Positions 18,447 to 26,509 of a stretch of 64,000 nt of DNA are shown in pieces. A model generated the notes under the pieces. It saw only the letters and a program-made list of their open reading frames with translations, searched no databases and was not told the origin of the DNA. Position numbers and translations under genes: made by a program. The stretch is from Mangrovibacter plantisponsor (lineage in GTDB: Bacteria > Pseudomonadota > Gammaproteobacteria > Enterobacterales > Enterobacteriaceae): contig NZ_QGTS01000017.1 of the NCBI RefSeq assembly GCF_003182475.1, forward strand, positions 31,200 through 95,199, in the 5' to 3' direction. Numbering within the stretch: position 1 is the first letter of the stretch; each line of letters starts with the position of its first letter.

Positions 18447-18510
18447 ATAACCTAATAACCTTTGATTATTAAGCATTTTGCATTTTTATTTCCTTGTTAA
18501 ATCATTACCA

Positions 18511-18527
18511 TGCACCATTTTGCAGCA
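18511..18527. promoter_or_regulatory. NtrC-like enhancer site
   Basis: TGCACCA-TTT-TGCAGCA compared with the NtrC consensus TGCACCAnnnTGGTGCA: the left half is perfect and the right half matches 5 of 7 positions. It lies about 215 bp upstream of the predicted sigma-54 transcription start, further than the usual -100 to -150 but within enhancer range. Inference from consensus only. Confidence 0.4.
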
Positions 18528-18548
18528 AGGCTGCTCCAAAATGAATCA

Positions 18549-18562
18549 AAGTGTATTCACTT
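18549..18562. promoter_or_regulatory. Palindrome copy 2, possible GntR operator
   Basis: AAGTG-TATT-CACTT, a symmetric 14-bp site matching copy 3 in 13 of 14 bases. Placed mid-way in the divergent region. FadR-subfamily GntR proteins bind short palindromes of this kind. Confidence 0.55.
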
Positions 18563-18716
18563 TTGCACACAGATATTTTACCCGGCAGTTATCTAACAAT
18601 GTAAAAAACCATAAGTGCCAAAATTTATTATTTACATTATCTCCATTGTATTTATTCATTAATTTCTTCCTGAACCCATAAAAATACCATGTTGTTTATC
18701 AGGTAATGTACTTCCC

Positions 18717-18731
18717 TGGCACTGTCTTTGC
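18717..18731 (+). promoter_or_regulatory. Sigma-54 (RpoN) promoter of the transporter operon
   Basis: TGGCAC-TGTCT-TTGC: GG at 18718-18719 and GC at 18730-18731 have exactly the 10-bp separation required for -24/-12 promoters, and both elements match the consensus TGGCACG-N4-TTGC except at one base. The predicted start of transcription is near 18742, inside palindrome copy 3. RpoN control with an enhancer protein such as NtrC fits an amino-acid-type importer. Confidence 0.72.
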
Positions 18732-18740
18732 TTAATACAC

Positions 18741-18754
18741 AAGTGTATGCACTT
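18741..18754. promoter_or_regulatory. Palindrome copy 3 at the predicted transcription start
   Basis: AAGTG-TATG-CACTT, symmetric apart from the centre. It overlaps the predicted +1 of the sigma-54 promoter, a position where a bound repressor would block initiation. A further half-site TTCACTT follows at 18760-18766. Confidence 0.6.
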
Positions 18755-18868
18755 ATACATTCACTTTTGGTGCACTACTTTTCGCCTTCACCAGGGAAGC
18801 CTCGCAATGCTGCAGAGGCTGAAAAACACCGGCCTTAAGAGCCGGCAACAATAAACCGGAGAACCAAC

Positions 18869-19996
18869 ATGAAAAGTCGTTTTGGGCAGAGCATGACTCT
18901 GTCAGCATTAACAGGCATGACGTTGTTAGGTTTGGCACACACAGCACTGGCTGATGTGAATATTGGCGCAGTTTTACCCTTAACCGGTACCAGTGCCAGT
19001 ATTGGTGAAGACCAGCGCCGGGGCATTGAACTGGCGGTGGAAAACATTAACGCTCATGGTGGTGTGGACGGGCAACCGCTGCACGTTATCGTTGAAGATT
19101 CTGCCGGTAGCCCGGTTACCGGCCTTAACGCTGTACGTAAACTGACTCAGGTTAACCACGTCCCTCTGGTAGTTGGCAGTTTTTCTTCCAGCGTCACCAT
19201 CCCTGTTGGGCAATACCTGGTGAAAAACCACCTGCTGCATATCAATATTTCAGGCACCAGCACGGATGTGCGTAAAATTGGCGCAACCTCCTGGAGTGTT
19301 ATCGGTCTTGATTCCCTTTCAGCCCGCTTTTCCGCCGAAGATGTGCACCAACTCGGTTACAACAAAGTGGCCTTTATTGCCCCGGATGGCGCTTACGGCC
19401 AGGGTATGGCGGAGCAGTTCACTAAGGCATTTGAAAAAGCCGGTGGCAAAGTTGTCGCTAAGGTGCTCTACACCAGCGGGCAGCCTTCTTATCGTCGCGA
19501 ACTGGAGCAGATTTCCCGCGCTCACCCACAAGCCTACGTTTACACCAGCTATGGTCAGGATGCCATAGTGCTGAACCGCGAAGCCTGGGAGTTGGGGCTG
19601 AATAAAACCCCCTGGTACGGCATGTATTTAACCATGGCGATAGATGGCTCTCCGGCACAATACACTAACGGCCAGATGGGAATGGAAGTCGCGGGCATTG
19701 ACCAGAAAGCAGCAGGCAGCAATGGGGAAAATTACGCCACGCTTTACCAGAATAAATTCCATGAAAAACCCCGCTCAGTGTATGGCAGCTATGCCTGGGA
19801 CAGCGTCATGCTGGCCGCCGCTGCAATCAACAAAGCACACAGTGCTGAACCAGCAGCAATGATTACCGCCATGAAAGCAGTAGCTCCCGGCTTTACCGGC
19901 ATCACCGGGAAACTGGATCTGGATGCGGATAACCAACGCCAGAGCCAGCCATACCTGAAAGTTAAAGCCAGCAATGGCGCACCGGTTCCCCGGTAA
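18869..19996 (+). CDS. Branched-chain amino acid-type ABC transporter substrate-binding protein (LivJ-like)
   Basis: 375 residues with a Sec signal peptide ending at TALADVNIG, then a type I periplasmic binding fold of the hydrophobic amino acid (HAAT) family: IGAVLPLTGTSASIGEDQRRGIELAVENIN, the serine-rich ligand loop VVGSFSSSVTIPVGQYL, and the hinge/aspartate region FIAPDGAYGQGMAEQF. It captures the substrate for the LivHMGF-like complex encoded next. HAAT proteins bind many things besides Leu/Ile/Val (amides, short peptides, acylated amino acids). Clearly a paralogue of LivJ/LivK with different context; 47 bp before livH-like. Confidence 0.9.
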   Translation: MKSRFGQSMTLSALTGMTLLGLAHTALADVNIGAVLPLTGTSASIGEDQRRGIELAVENINAHGGVDGQPLHVIVEDSAGSPVTGLNAVRKLTQVNHVPLVVGSFSSSVTIPVGQYLVKNHLLHINISGTSTDVRKIGATSWSVIGLDSLSARFSAEDVHQLGYNKVAFIAPDGAYGQGMAEQFTKAFEKAGGKVVAKVLYTSGQPSYRRELEQISRAHPQAYVYTSYGQDAIVLNREAWELGLNKTPWYGMYLTMAIDGSPAQYTNGQMGMEVAGIDQKAAGSNGENYATLYQNKFHEKPRSVYGSYAWDSVMLAAAAINKAHSAEPAAMITAMKAVAPGFTGITGKLDLDADNQRQSQPYLKVKASNGAPVPR

Positions 19997-20043
19997 CGGG
20001 CGGTTTCTTATGCCTGTCTACGCTACATCATTGGGGAGAAATC

Positions 20044-20937
20044 ATGCTGCAGTTTTTGATTGATACATTGATTCGCACGGCGGATTTATCACTGGTCGCG
20101 CTGGGATTAAGCCTGGTGTATGGGCTGGTGCGGTTTGCCAACATCGCCCATATGCAATACGCCATGGTTGGCGCATTTATTACAGCGGCCGGGCTTCACC
20201 TGGGTATGCCGTTATCACTGGCTATCGTCTTTTCTGCGGTTGTTTGCGGCATGCTCTCCATGGTGTTGCATCACTGGGTATTTCAGCCGTTGTTAAAAAG
20301 CGGTACGGCTAACGCCATGATTGGTTCGCTGGCCGTGTCAATGGTGCTGATTGCGCTGGTACTTGGGGTTGAAGGATCGGCCCCGATCAACTACGCCCTG
20401 CCGATTGGCGAGCTGTGGCAAATTGGCGATACCCGCGTCGCCTCAGATGAACTCTGGAGCCTGGGGGTCACTGGTGTACTGGTTGCCGTATTCAGTGTGC
20501 TGATGTTCAAAACACCACAAGGCCGTGCGATACGCGCTCTGGCAAGCAACCGCGACCTGGCGGCAGCGTCAGGATTAAACGCCAGCGCCATTATCCACAG
20601 TGTTAACCTGCTGGCAGGTATGCTGGCGGCCGTGGGTGGAAGCATGCTGGCAATGAATGCCAGTGCCTGGGTCAACCAGGGGAATGACCTGATGCTGCCC
20701 GTGCTGGCTGCTGCCATTCTGGGCGGGCTGGGCAACCCCATGGGCGCCATTTTCGGCGCATTGCTTATTGCCAGTACCGAAACCCTTGTGACCAACATTG
20801 ACTGGAGCTGGCTGTTCGGCGGGGAATTACTGTTTATACCGGTTACCTGGGTCAATGCCTCATCGTTTGTCATTCTGTTACTGGCGCTGTTAGTACGCCC
20901 TTACGGCCTGTTTAATCGCGAGGTACGCCGTGTCTGA
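20044..20937 (+). CDS. Branched-chain amino acid-type ABC permease (LivH-like)
   Basis: 297-residue inner-membrane permease with about eight hydrophobic helices, typical of LivH: LGLSLVYGLVRFANIAHMQYAMVGAF at the start, the EAA-like coupling region RAIRALASNRDLAAASGLN, and LAAAILGGLGNPMGAIFGALL. Forms the membrane channel with the LivM-like product. The SD-like GGGGAG lies before the ATG, and the gene overlaps livM-like by 8 bp. Confidence 0.92.
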   Translation: MLQFLIDTLIRTADLSLVALGLSLVYGLVRFANIAHMQYAMVGAFITAAGLHLGMPLSLAIVFSAVVCGMLSMVLHHWVFQPLLKSGTANAMIGSLAVSMVLIALVLGVEGSAPINYALPIGELWQIGDTRVASDELWSLGVTGVLVAVFSVLMFKTPQGRAIRALASNRDLAAASGLNASAIIHSVNLLAGMLAAVGGSMLAMNASAWVNQGNDLMLPVLAAAILGGLGNPMGAIFGALLIASTETLVTNIDWSWLFGGELLFIPVTWVNASSFVILLLALLVRPYGLFNREVRRV

Positions 20938-21817
20938 GTTTTTACTGCATATTTTTTGCCTGGCTGGCATCTATGCCATTGTCGCACTTGCTCTGAATTT
21001 ACAGGCGGGGTATGCCGGGTTGCTCAACTTTGGCCATATCGTGTTCGTGGGCACTGGTGCGTATGCCATTGGTTTAGGCAGCCAGTTTGGTTTGCCATTG
21101 TGGGTAGTAATGCCCGCCGGAATACTGTGCGCCATGGTTATCAGCATCATGATGACGCTGTTGGGACGCCAGTTAACCGCAGATTACTGGGGAATAGCCA
21201 CACTGGCACTGGCGGAGATTATCCGCATCGCAATCGTCAATGAAGATAGCGTGACTGGCGGAGCACAAGGTATCGGCGGGCTGGTCGCTCCCTGGTCAAC
21301 CGGTAACAGTGTGGTGGATACCCGCATCTTCGCAGTCATTATTCTGGTGGCCGTTATCCTCGCCACACTGGCCTGCCTGCGCACCGGTTCCAGCCGCTTT
21401 GGCCGCGCGCTACGCTTGATGCGCGAACAGCCTCAGTTAGCCATGTGCATGGGGTATTCGCTGCCCTGGCTAAAATGCCGGGCATTGATGAGCAGTGCAG
21501 TTATGTGCTGCCTCGCCGGTATGTTGCTGGCCTGGTACACCGATTATGTCAGCCCGGATTACCTGCTCTCTTCAGAGACCTTTCTTATCTGGAGCATGGT
21601 GATGATTGGTGGCATCGGGAATGTCCGTGGTGTCCTGTTGGGGGTCTTGTTAGTGGAAGGCCTGTATAACTTCATTCCCTTCGCTAAAGATTATTTCCAC
21701 ATTAGCTCTGATCTGACAGGTGCACTGCGCCTGGGTCTGGTAGGGCTTGCGTTGCTACTGTGCCTGCTGACCAGACCTGCCGGTCTGCTCCCTGAAAAAT
21801 TAAGGATTCTGTCATGA
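20930..21817 (+). CDS. Branched-chain amino acid-type ABC permease (LivM-like)
   Basis: 295-residue second permease. It starts at GTG 20930 inside the end of the livH-like gene. Family motifs are ALNLQAGYAGLLNFGHIVFVGTGAYA, ITLALAEIIRI-type helix (here ATLALAEIIRIAI), FGRALRLMREQPQLAMCMG as the coupling helix, and IWSMVMIGGIGNVRGVLLG. Shorter than E. coli LivM (425), as is common for non-Liv members. The ATGA overlap with the following ATPase gene shows tight coupling. Confidence 0.92.
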   Translation: MSEFLLHIFCLAGIYAIVALALNLQAGYAGLLNFGHIVFVGTGAYAIGLGSQFGLPLWVVMPAGILCAMVISIMMTLLGRQLTADYWGIATLALAEIIRIAIVNEDSVTGGAQGIGGLVAPWSTGNSVVDTRIFAVIILVAVILATLACLRTGSSRFGRALRLMREQPQLAMCMGYSLPWLKCRALMSSAVMCCLAGMLLAWYTDYVSPDYLLSSETFLIWSMVMIGGIGNVRGVLLGVLLVEGLYNFIPFAKDYFHISSDLTGALRLGLVGLALLLCLLTRPAGLLPEKLRILS

Positions 21818-22593
21818 CGCATTTACTCGAAGTGTCTGGCGTCAGCAAAGCTTTTGGTGGCAACCAGGTACTGTCTTCCGTCTCATTTAATGTGGCTAAA
21901 GGTGAGATCCTCGGCCTGCTGGGGCCAAATGGCTCCGGGAAAAGTACCCTGCTTAACACAATTTCCGGGTTCACCCGGCCAGATGGCGGAAGCATAACGT
22001 TCAACGGGCACCCTATTGCCCGCATGGCAAGCCACCGCATTATTCAGGCGGGGATTGCCCGGACATTCCAGTTGCCCGTCATGCCGGAAAAGATGAGTGT
22101 CATGGAAGTGGTGATGGCGGCGGGAACCCGCCAGCACGGGCTGATCAACGGGTTGCTGGGCCTGGCTTCCGGGCGCAAGGCTGAACAGGAAGACAAAGCC
22201 CGCGCCAGTGAATTGCTCGAAACCTTGCTGCTGACCAAAGTCAGAGATCTTCCCGCCGCCGCGCTGTCGGGTGGGCAAAAAAAACTGCTGGGTATTGCCT
22301 GCGCGCTGATGGGAAACCCGGCGTTGCTGATGCTCGACGAACCGATGGCAGGTGTGCATCCGCAGTTGCGCCAGGAACTGGTGGAAACCCTGGTTCGCCT
22401 GAGCCAGCAAGGGATTTCCTTACTGGTCATTGAACACGATATGCACTTTATCAACACCCTGTGCCAGCGCTGTATTGTGCTGGACAGAGGGCAGATTGTC
22501 GCCAGTTGTCGCCCGGACGAACTGGCAGAAAACCAGCAAGTGCTGGATGCGTACCTTGGGCGCAGCACAGCGACACTGCAGGAGGCCGTATGA
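21814..22593 (+). CDS. Branched-chain amino acid-type ABC ATPase (LivG-like)
   Basis: 259-residue ABC ATPase. Walker A GPNGSGKST, the Q-loop region FQLPVM, signature LSGGQKKL, Walker B LLMLDEP and the switch histidine in VIEHDM are all present. The long insert after the Q-loop is typical of LivG. One of two different ATPases of the importer. Four-base overlaps (ATGA) with both neighbours. Confidence 0.94.
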   Translation: MTHLLEVSGVSKAFGGNQVLSSVSFNVAKGEILGLLGPNGSGKSTLLNTISGFTRPDGGSITFNGHPIARMASHRIIQAGIARTFQLPVMPEKMSVMEVVMAAGTRQHGLINGLLGLASGRKAEQEDKARASELLETLLLTKVRDLPAAALSGGQKKLLGIACALMGNPALLMLDEPMAGVHPQLRQELVETLVRLSQQGISLLVIEHDMHFINTLCQRCIVLDRGQIVASCRPDELAENQQVLDAYLGRSTATLQEAV

Positions 22594-23309
22594 TAACGCT
22601 GGAAAACGTGGTTGCGGGTTACACACCCGGTATCGATATTCTCCACGGCATTTCATTACACGTTGCGCAGGCAGAAATTGTCACGCTGCTCGGGCCGAAT
22701 GGTTGCGGCAAGTCTACATTACTGAAATCGATTGCCGGTTTCGTCTCCCCCCGCGAAGGGCGGGTCGATATTGAAGGGCGTGAAACGGCGAAAATTCCGG
22801 TACACCGCAAAATTCGCGAATGTTCTCTGGGGTTTGTTCCGCAACTGGATAACGTCTTCAACAACCTGACTGTTGCAGAGAACCTGCAAACAGGTGGGCA
22901 ATTTTTACCGCCGGGGCAGCGCCGGCAACGCATGGCACAACTGGCAGAACATTACCCGGTGTTGCACAAGAAATGGCACTCCCCGGCATCTGCGCTTTCT
23001 GGTGGGGAACGGCAAATTCTTGCACTGGCCCGGGCACTAATGCCATCGCCTTCCGTGCTGCTGCTTGATGAGCCCTCTGCCGGGCTGTCACCGAAAATGC
23101 TTACCGAAGTGTTCAGCGCCATTCAAACCATTCGCCGTCAGGAGAAAGTCACTATTCTGATGGTGGAACAAAATGCCATGGAAGCGCTGCATATCTCTGA
23201 CCGGGCGTATGTGCTGGCGTTGGGAAAAGTGGCAATGCAGGGTAAAGCCCGGGATCTGCTTAACGACCCGCAGATGCGGGAACTGTACTTTGGCGGCCGT
23301 GCTGCCTGA
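22590..23309 (+). CDS. Branched-chain amino acid-type ABC ATPase (LivF-like)
   Basis: 239-residue second ATPase of the importer. Walker A GPNGCGKST, signature LSGGERQI, Walker B VLLLDEPSAGLSP and the switch His position occupied by Q (VEQNAMEAL), as is usual in LivF. ATG 22590 overlaps the livG-like stop (ATGA); the longer open frame upstream lies over livG and is not coding. It is followed 33 bp later by the VOC gene in the same transcript. Confidence 0.94.
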   Translation: MITLENVVAGYTPGIDILHGISLHVAQAEIVTLLGPNGCGKSTLLKSIAGFVSPREGRVDIEGRETAKIPVHRKIRECSLGFVPQLDNVFNNLTVAENLQTGGQFLPPGQRRQRMAQLAEHYPVLHKKWHSPASALSGGERQILALARALMPSPSVLLLDEPSAGLSPKMLTEVFSAIQTIRRQEKVTILMVEQNAMEALHISDRAYVLALGKVAMQGKARDLLNDPQMRELYFGGRAA

Positions 23310-23342
23310 CAGGAAAAGTAACAAAAACAGAAGGAATACATC

Positions 23343-24179
23343 ATGCCGATTACCCCGGTTATCGACCACGCAGTAATCAATGTCGATGACGAACTGAATC
23401 AGGCACAACACGTGTTTCAACGGATGGGCTTCCAGCTCAGTGAGCGGGGCCATCACTCTATGGGCTCCAGCAACCACCTGGCGATATTCAGAGATAACTA
23501 CCTGGAGCTGCTGGGTTATGAAGCTGACAGGCAAACTGCGTCACGCGGTTTGTGGCAAGTTGCTCCGGGTCTTGCTGGCCTTGTCTGGAAAACGGCAGAT
23601 GCCAGTGCAGTATGGCAACATTTACAACAATGCGGGCTGGAGGGAGAGCCTCCTACAGCATTTTCCCGGCCGGTTACCCTGCCCGACGGCAGTACCACCG
23701 AAGCGCGCTTTTGTATCACCCGGATTCGTGGCAGCGCACTGGATTATGGCTTCAGTTTTTTCTGTGAACAGCAAACACCTGAAGCCGTGTGGCAACCCGC
23801 CTGGCAGGTTCACCCAAACACGGTGCAGGCACTGACAGCGTTTGTGATTGCCTCACCTCAGCCAGTACAAACGTTGGCGTTATACCGCCAGTTGTTTAAC
23901 TGTGTGCCACGTATGGATGCGCAGGGCGGCTATGTTCTTGATTCGGGTACCTGCCGCCTGCGGGTTATCAGCCATGACCAGGCTGGCCTGGAATTTGCGC
24001 TGCCGCCAGCCGGGCAAAATGCCCCCGCTAAAATGGTGGCGCTGTGTTTCCAGGTTGCCTCATTGAACCAACTCAGGCAGAGCCTTACCCAGGGCGATAT
24101 ACAGTGGCGGGAGCAGGATAACGCACTACTGGTTACACAACAGCAGGCACAGTGGCTGGCGATGCGTTTCCATCTCTAA
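23343..24179 (+). CDS. VOC-superfamily (glyoxalase-like) protein
   Basis: 278 residues. The N-terminus (VIDHAVINVDDELNQAQHVFQRMGFQLSERGHHSMGSSNHLAIF) is a vicinal-oxygen-chelate module of the Glyoxalase_3-like type with His10 and His50-region metal ligands and a glutamate in YLELLGY; a second, more diverged module follows from about residue 160. Members include lyases, isomerases and dioxygenases, so no reaction can be assigned. AGGA precedes the ATG. It is the last gene of the transporter operon, so it probably acts on the imported compound or its product. Its stop overlaps the convergent GNAT gene by 4 bp. Confidence 0.78.
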   Translation: MPITPVIDHAVINVDDELNQAQHVFQRMGFQLSERGHHSMGSSNHLAIFRDNYLELLGYEADRQTASRGLWQVAPGLAGLVWKTADASAVWQHLQQCGLEGEPPTAFSRPVTLPDGSTTEARFCITRIRGSALDYGFSFFCEQQTPEAVWQPAWQVHPNTVQALTAFVIASPQPVQTLALYRQLFNCVPRMDAQGGYVLDSGTCRLRVISHDQAGLEFALPPAGQNAPAKMVALCFQVASLNQLRQSLTQGDIQWREQDNALLVTQQQAQWLAMRFHL

Positions 24180-24709
24180 ATCATAGTGGCTTCACTGGGC
24201 GGTAGTGTTGCACCGTCGCCCAGTGTGCGCTGCATTAATACGGTATCCACCCAGCGCCCATGCTTAAACCCTACAGATTGCAGCGTCCCAACCAGGTTAA
24301 ACCCCAGGCTCTGGTGCAGGCGCAAAGATGCCTGATTTTCGCTATTACCAATCACCGCCAGTAACTGCCGGTAACCTGCCTGCTCTACCAGGCTAATGGC
24401 ATGAGATAACAACGCCCGGCCAAGCCCCTGCCCACCATGTTGGTGATGAATATAAACAGAATCTTCCAGGGTAAAACGGTAAGCATGGCGCGGGCGATAT
24501 GGCGCCAGGTAGCAATAACCCAGCACTTGCTCACCTTCCAGTGCCACCAGCCAGGGTGTACCGTGAGACTGCACTTTTGCCAGCCTGCCCACCATTTCAG
24601 TAACATCCGGCGGCGTTGTTTCAAATGAAGCGATGCCATGCTCAACATGCCAGGCGTAAATCGCACAAATTTGCGCGACATGTTGCTGTTGTGCGGGAAT
24701 TATTTTCAT
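24176..24709 (-). CDS. GNAT-family N-acetyltransferase, phosphinothricin/methionine sulfoximine acetyltransferase type
   Basis: 177 residues resembling the PAT/MnaT (YncA) group, which N-acetylates methionine sulfone, methionine sulfoximine and phosphinothricin. Hallmarks are APYRPRHAYRFTLEDSVYIH, the acetyl-CoA loop GGQGLGRALL and the C-terminal SLRLHQSLGFNLVGTLQSVGFKHGRWVD. Convergent overlap of 4 bp with the VOC gene. Divergent from the LysR gene at 24806, which may control it. Confidence 0.9.
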   Translation of the reverse strand: MKIIPAQQQHVAQICAIYAWHVEHGIASFETTPPDVTEMVGRLAKVQSHGTPWLVALEGEQVLGYCYLAPYRPRHAYRFTLEDSVYIHHQHGGQGLGRALLSHAISLVEQAGYRQLLAVIGNSENQASLRLHQSLGFNLVGTLQSVGFKHGRWVDTVLMQRTLGDGATLPPSEATMI

Positions 24710-24805
24710 GTTTTGCTCACAGGAATTATGCAGGCCTTCAGAGTGCCATGTTTAGGGTATTCCAGACAGCCTGTATTGCTTATGCACGCTATAAGGAAGC
24801 CTTTG

Positions 24806-25708
24806 ATGACCGCTCTTAATCTGGATCATCTGCATACGTTTTGCCTGGTGGCCCGCTACGGCAGTTTTTCCTCAGCCGCCAACCTGTTGGGGTTGTCTCA
24901 GCCCGCGGTAAGCCAGCAAATTCGCCAACTGGAGCAATGGTTTGCCACGCGCCTGCTTGAACGTACAGCCAGAGGTATGAAACCCACGCCTGCGGGCCAG
25001 GTTCTACTGGAGTTATCACCACAACTGGAACATATCGTTGCTGATATTCAGGCTCAGGTTGCCAATTGTAGTGGTATTGCCCGTGGCATTGTCTCTCTGG
25101 GAATGGGGGCTACCGCCTGTATTCACCTGATGCCGCCAGTGCTGCAGGCACTTCGCCAGTCTCACCCTCAACTCACCGTCAGTATCCGCACCGGTAATAC
25201 GCAGGAGATTATCCGCGCCGTAGAAGAAAACCGGCTGGATGCCGGGTTAGTGACGCTCCCTGCCGACAGCCGCAACATAGCGCTGACCCCTCTATGTGAC
25301 GATGAATTCTTCGCTATTGGCCCGTATGAAGAGGCTCGGGACAAGGTACTTTCCCCGCTAACGCCCGAAACACTGAGCCAACACCCACTGATTATCTTCG
25401 AGCCAGGCAGCAGTACCCGCAAATGCATTGATGGCTGGTTCTCCGAAGCAGGCTTCGGGTTACAGCCTGTGATGGAATTAGGCAGTATCGAGGCCATAAA
25501 AAGCCTGGTGCGCGCTGGTATGGGTTACAGTATTGTTCCCGCGATGGCCATCACTCAGCCAGAACCCGGCATCACCAGCCAGCCGTTAACGCCCCGGCTT
25601 TCGCGCACGCTGGCACTGGCCTTACGCCAGGATAAGCCCCTGAACCACGGTATGAATGCACTGCTCAGCGCACTAAAAAACGCTGTCCTGCCGGTTAACC
25701 CGGTGTGA
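24806..25708 (+). CDS. LysR-family transcriptional regulator
   Basis: 300 residues with N-terminal HTH (LHTFCLVARYGSFSSAANLLGLSQPAVSQQIRQLE region) and a LysR substrate-binding domain. The frame extends 56 codons upstream, but ATG 24806, preceded by AAGGA at eight bases, starts exactly at the canonical LysR N-terminus (MTALNLDHLHTF). Divergent from the phosphinothricin-type acetyltransferase (97 bp between), with two more acetyltransferase genes downstream. The target is unknown; the GNAT gene is the obvious candidate. Confidence 0.88.
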   Translation: MTALNLDHLHTFCLVARYGSFSSAANLLGLSQPAVSQQIRQLEQWFATRLLERTARGMKPTPAGQVLLELSPQLEHIVADIQAQVANCSGIARGIVSLGMGATACIHLMPPVLQALRQSHPQLTVSIRTGNTQEIIRAVEENRLDAGLVTLPADSRNIALTPLCDDEFFAIGPYEEARDKVLSPLTPETLSQHPLIIFEPGSSTRKCIDGWFSEAGFGLQPVMELGSIEAIKSLVRAGMGYSIVPAMAITQPEPGITSQPLTPRLSRTLALALRQDKPLNHGMNALLSALKNAVLPVNPV

Positions 25709-25771
25709 CGCTTCACAACCGGGCATTACCACGTTAGGTTATGCTTAACGTTCCCCTGACTGAAGCTGAAT

Positions 25772-26509
25772 ATGACTGTGCTGCTTAATGAATTTAATCA
25801 ACCTGTTGGCGCACCACTCACTGGCTGGCAAGGCTGCCCGTTACCGCAACACTGTAATCTGCAGGGCCACTACTGCCACCTGGTCCCGCTGAATGCAGCG
25901 AGCCACAGTGAGCAACTCTATGCTGCATGGCTTCAGGCAGAAGATGACCGGGGCTGGACCTGGCTACCCGCCGGGCCATTCCCAGACTTCGCCTCATTTA
26001 ACCAATTTATTATTCAGGCTGCCGAAAGCCGGGATCCTCTGCACTATGCGGTAATTGACAACGCAAGTGGTGAAGCAACGGGAAGCCTGGCGTTAATGCG
26101 CCAGGACCCGAAAAACGGCGTTATCGAAGTGGGTTCCGTTATTTTTTCACCCCGCCTGCAGCACACCACCGCCGCAACAGAAGCCCACGCGCTACTGATG
26201 CAGTACGTGTTTAATACGCTGGGTTACCGGCGCTATGAATGGAAGTGTGATTCCCTGAATGCACCTTCCCGCCGGGCAGCGGAACGGCTGGGTTTCACGT
26301 TTGAAGGTATTTTCCGCCAGGCCATTGTCTATAAAGGGCGCAACCGGGATACCGCCTGGTTTTCGCTGCTTGATAGCGAGTGGCCGCAAGTTCATGATGC
26401 CCTGAGCGCCTGGTTATCACCGGGTAATTTTGATGAACACGGGAAGCAACGCCAGGCACTGAGCGCACTGCGTGCCTGCCAGCAAAAACCGCAGGAGCAG
26501 CAAGCATGA
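25772..26509 (+). CDS. GNAT-family N-acetyltransferase (RimJ/RimL-like)
   Basis: 245 residues. The core matches the Acetyltransf_3 group seen in RimL-like proteins: SGEATGSLALMRQDPKNGVIEVGSVIFSP, then YRRYEWKCDSLNAPSRRAAERLGFTFEGIFRQAIVYKGRNRDTAWFS. It has an extra ~35-residue N-terminal and a Gln-rich C-terminal extension. Its stop overlaps the next acetyltransferase by 4 bp, so the pair is one transcription unit. Similar proteins are widespread and mostly uncharacterised. Confidence 0.86.
   Translation: MTVLLNEFNQPVGAPLTGWQGCPLPQHCNLQGHYCHLVPLNAASHSEQLYAAWLQAEDDRGWTWLPAGPFPDFASFNQFIIQAAESRDPLHYAVIDNASGEATGSLALMRQDPKNGVIEVGSVIFSPRLQHTTAATEAHALLMQYVFNTLGYRRYEWKCDSLNAPSRRAAERLGFTFEGIFRQAIVYKGRNRDTAWFSLLDSEWPQVHDALSAWLSPGNFDEHGKQRQALSALRACQQKPQEQQA

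Larger units (their letters stand above)
18308..18868. other. Divergent control region, gntR / ABC transporter operon (561 bp)
   Basis: Unusually long and AT-rich gap, with no credible gene. It contains three copies of a related palindrome, a sigma-54-type promoter pointing to the transporter and an NtrC-like site, each listed separately. Near 18800-18850 there is a GCC(G/T)GC-rich short inverted repeat (GCCGG/CCGGC) close to the ribosome-binding site of the first transporter gene. Confidence 0.6.
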
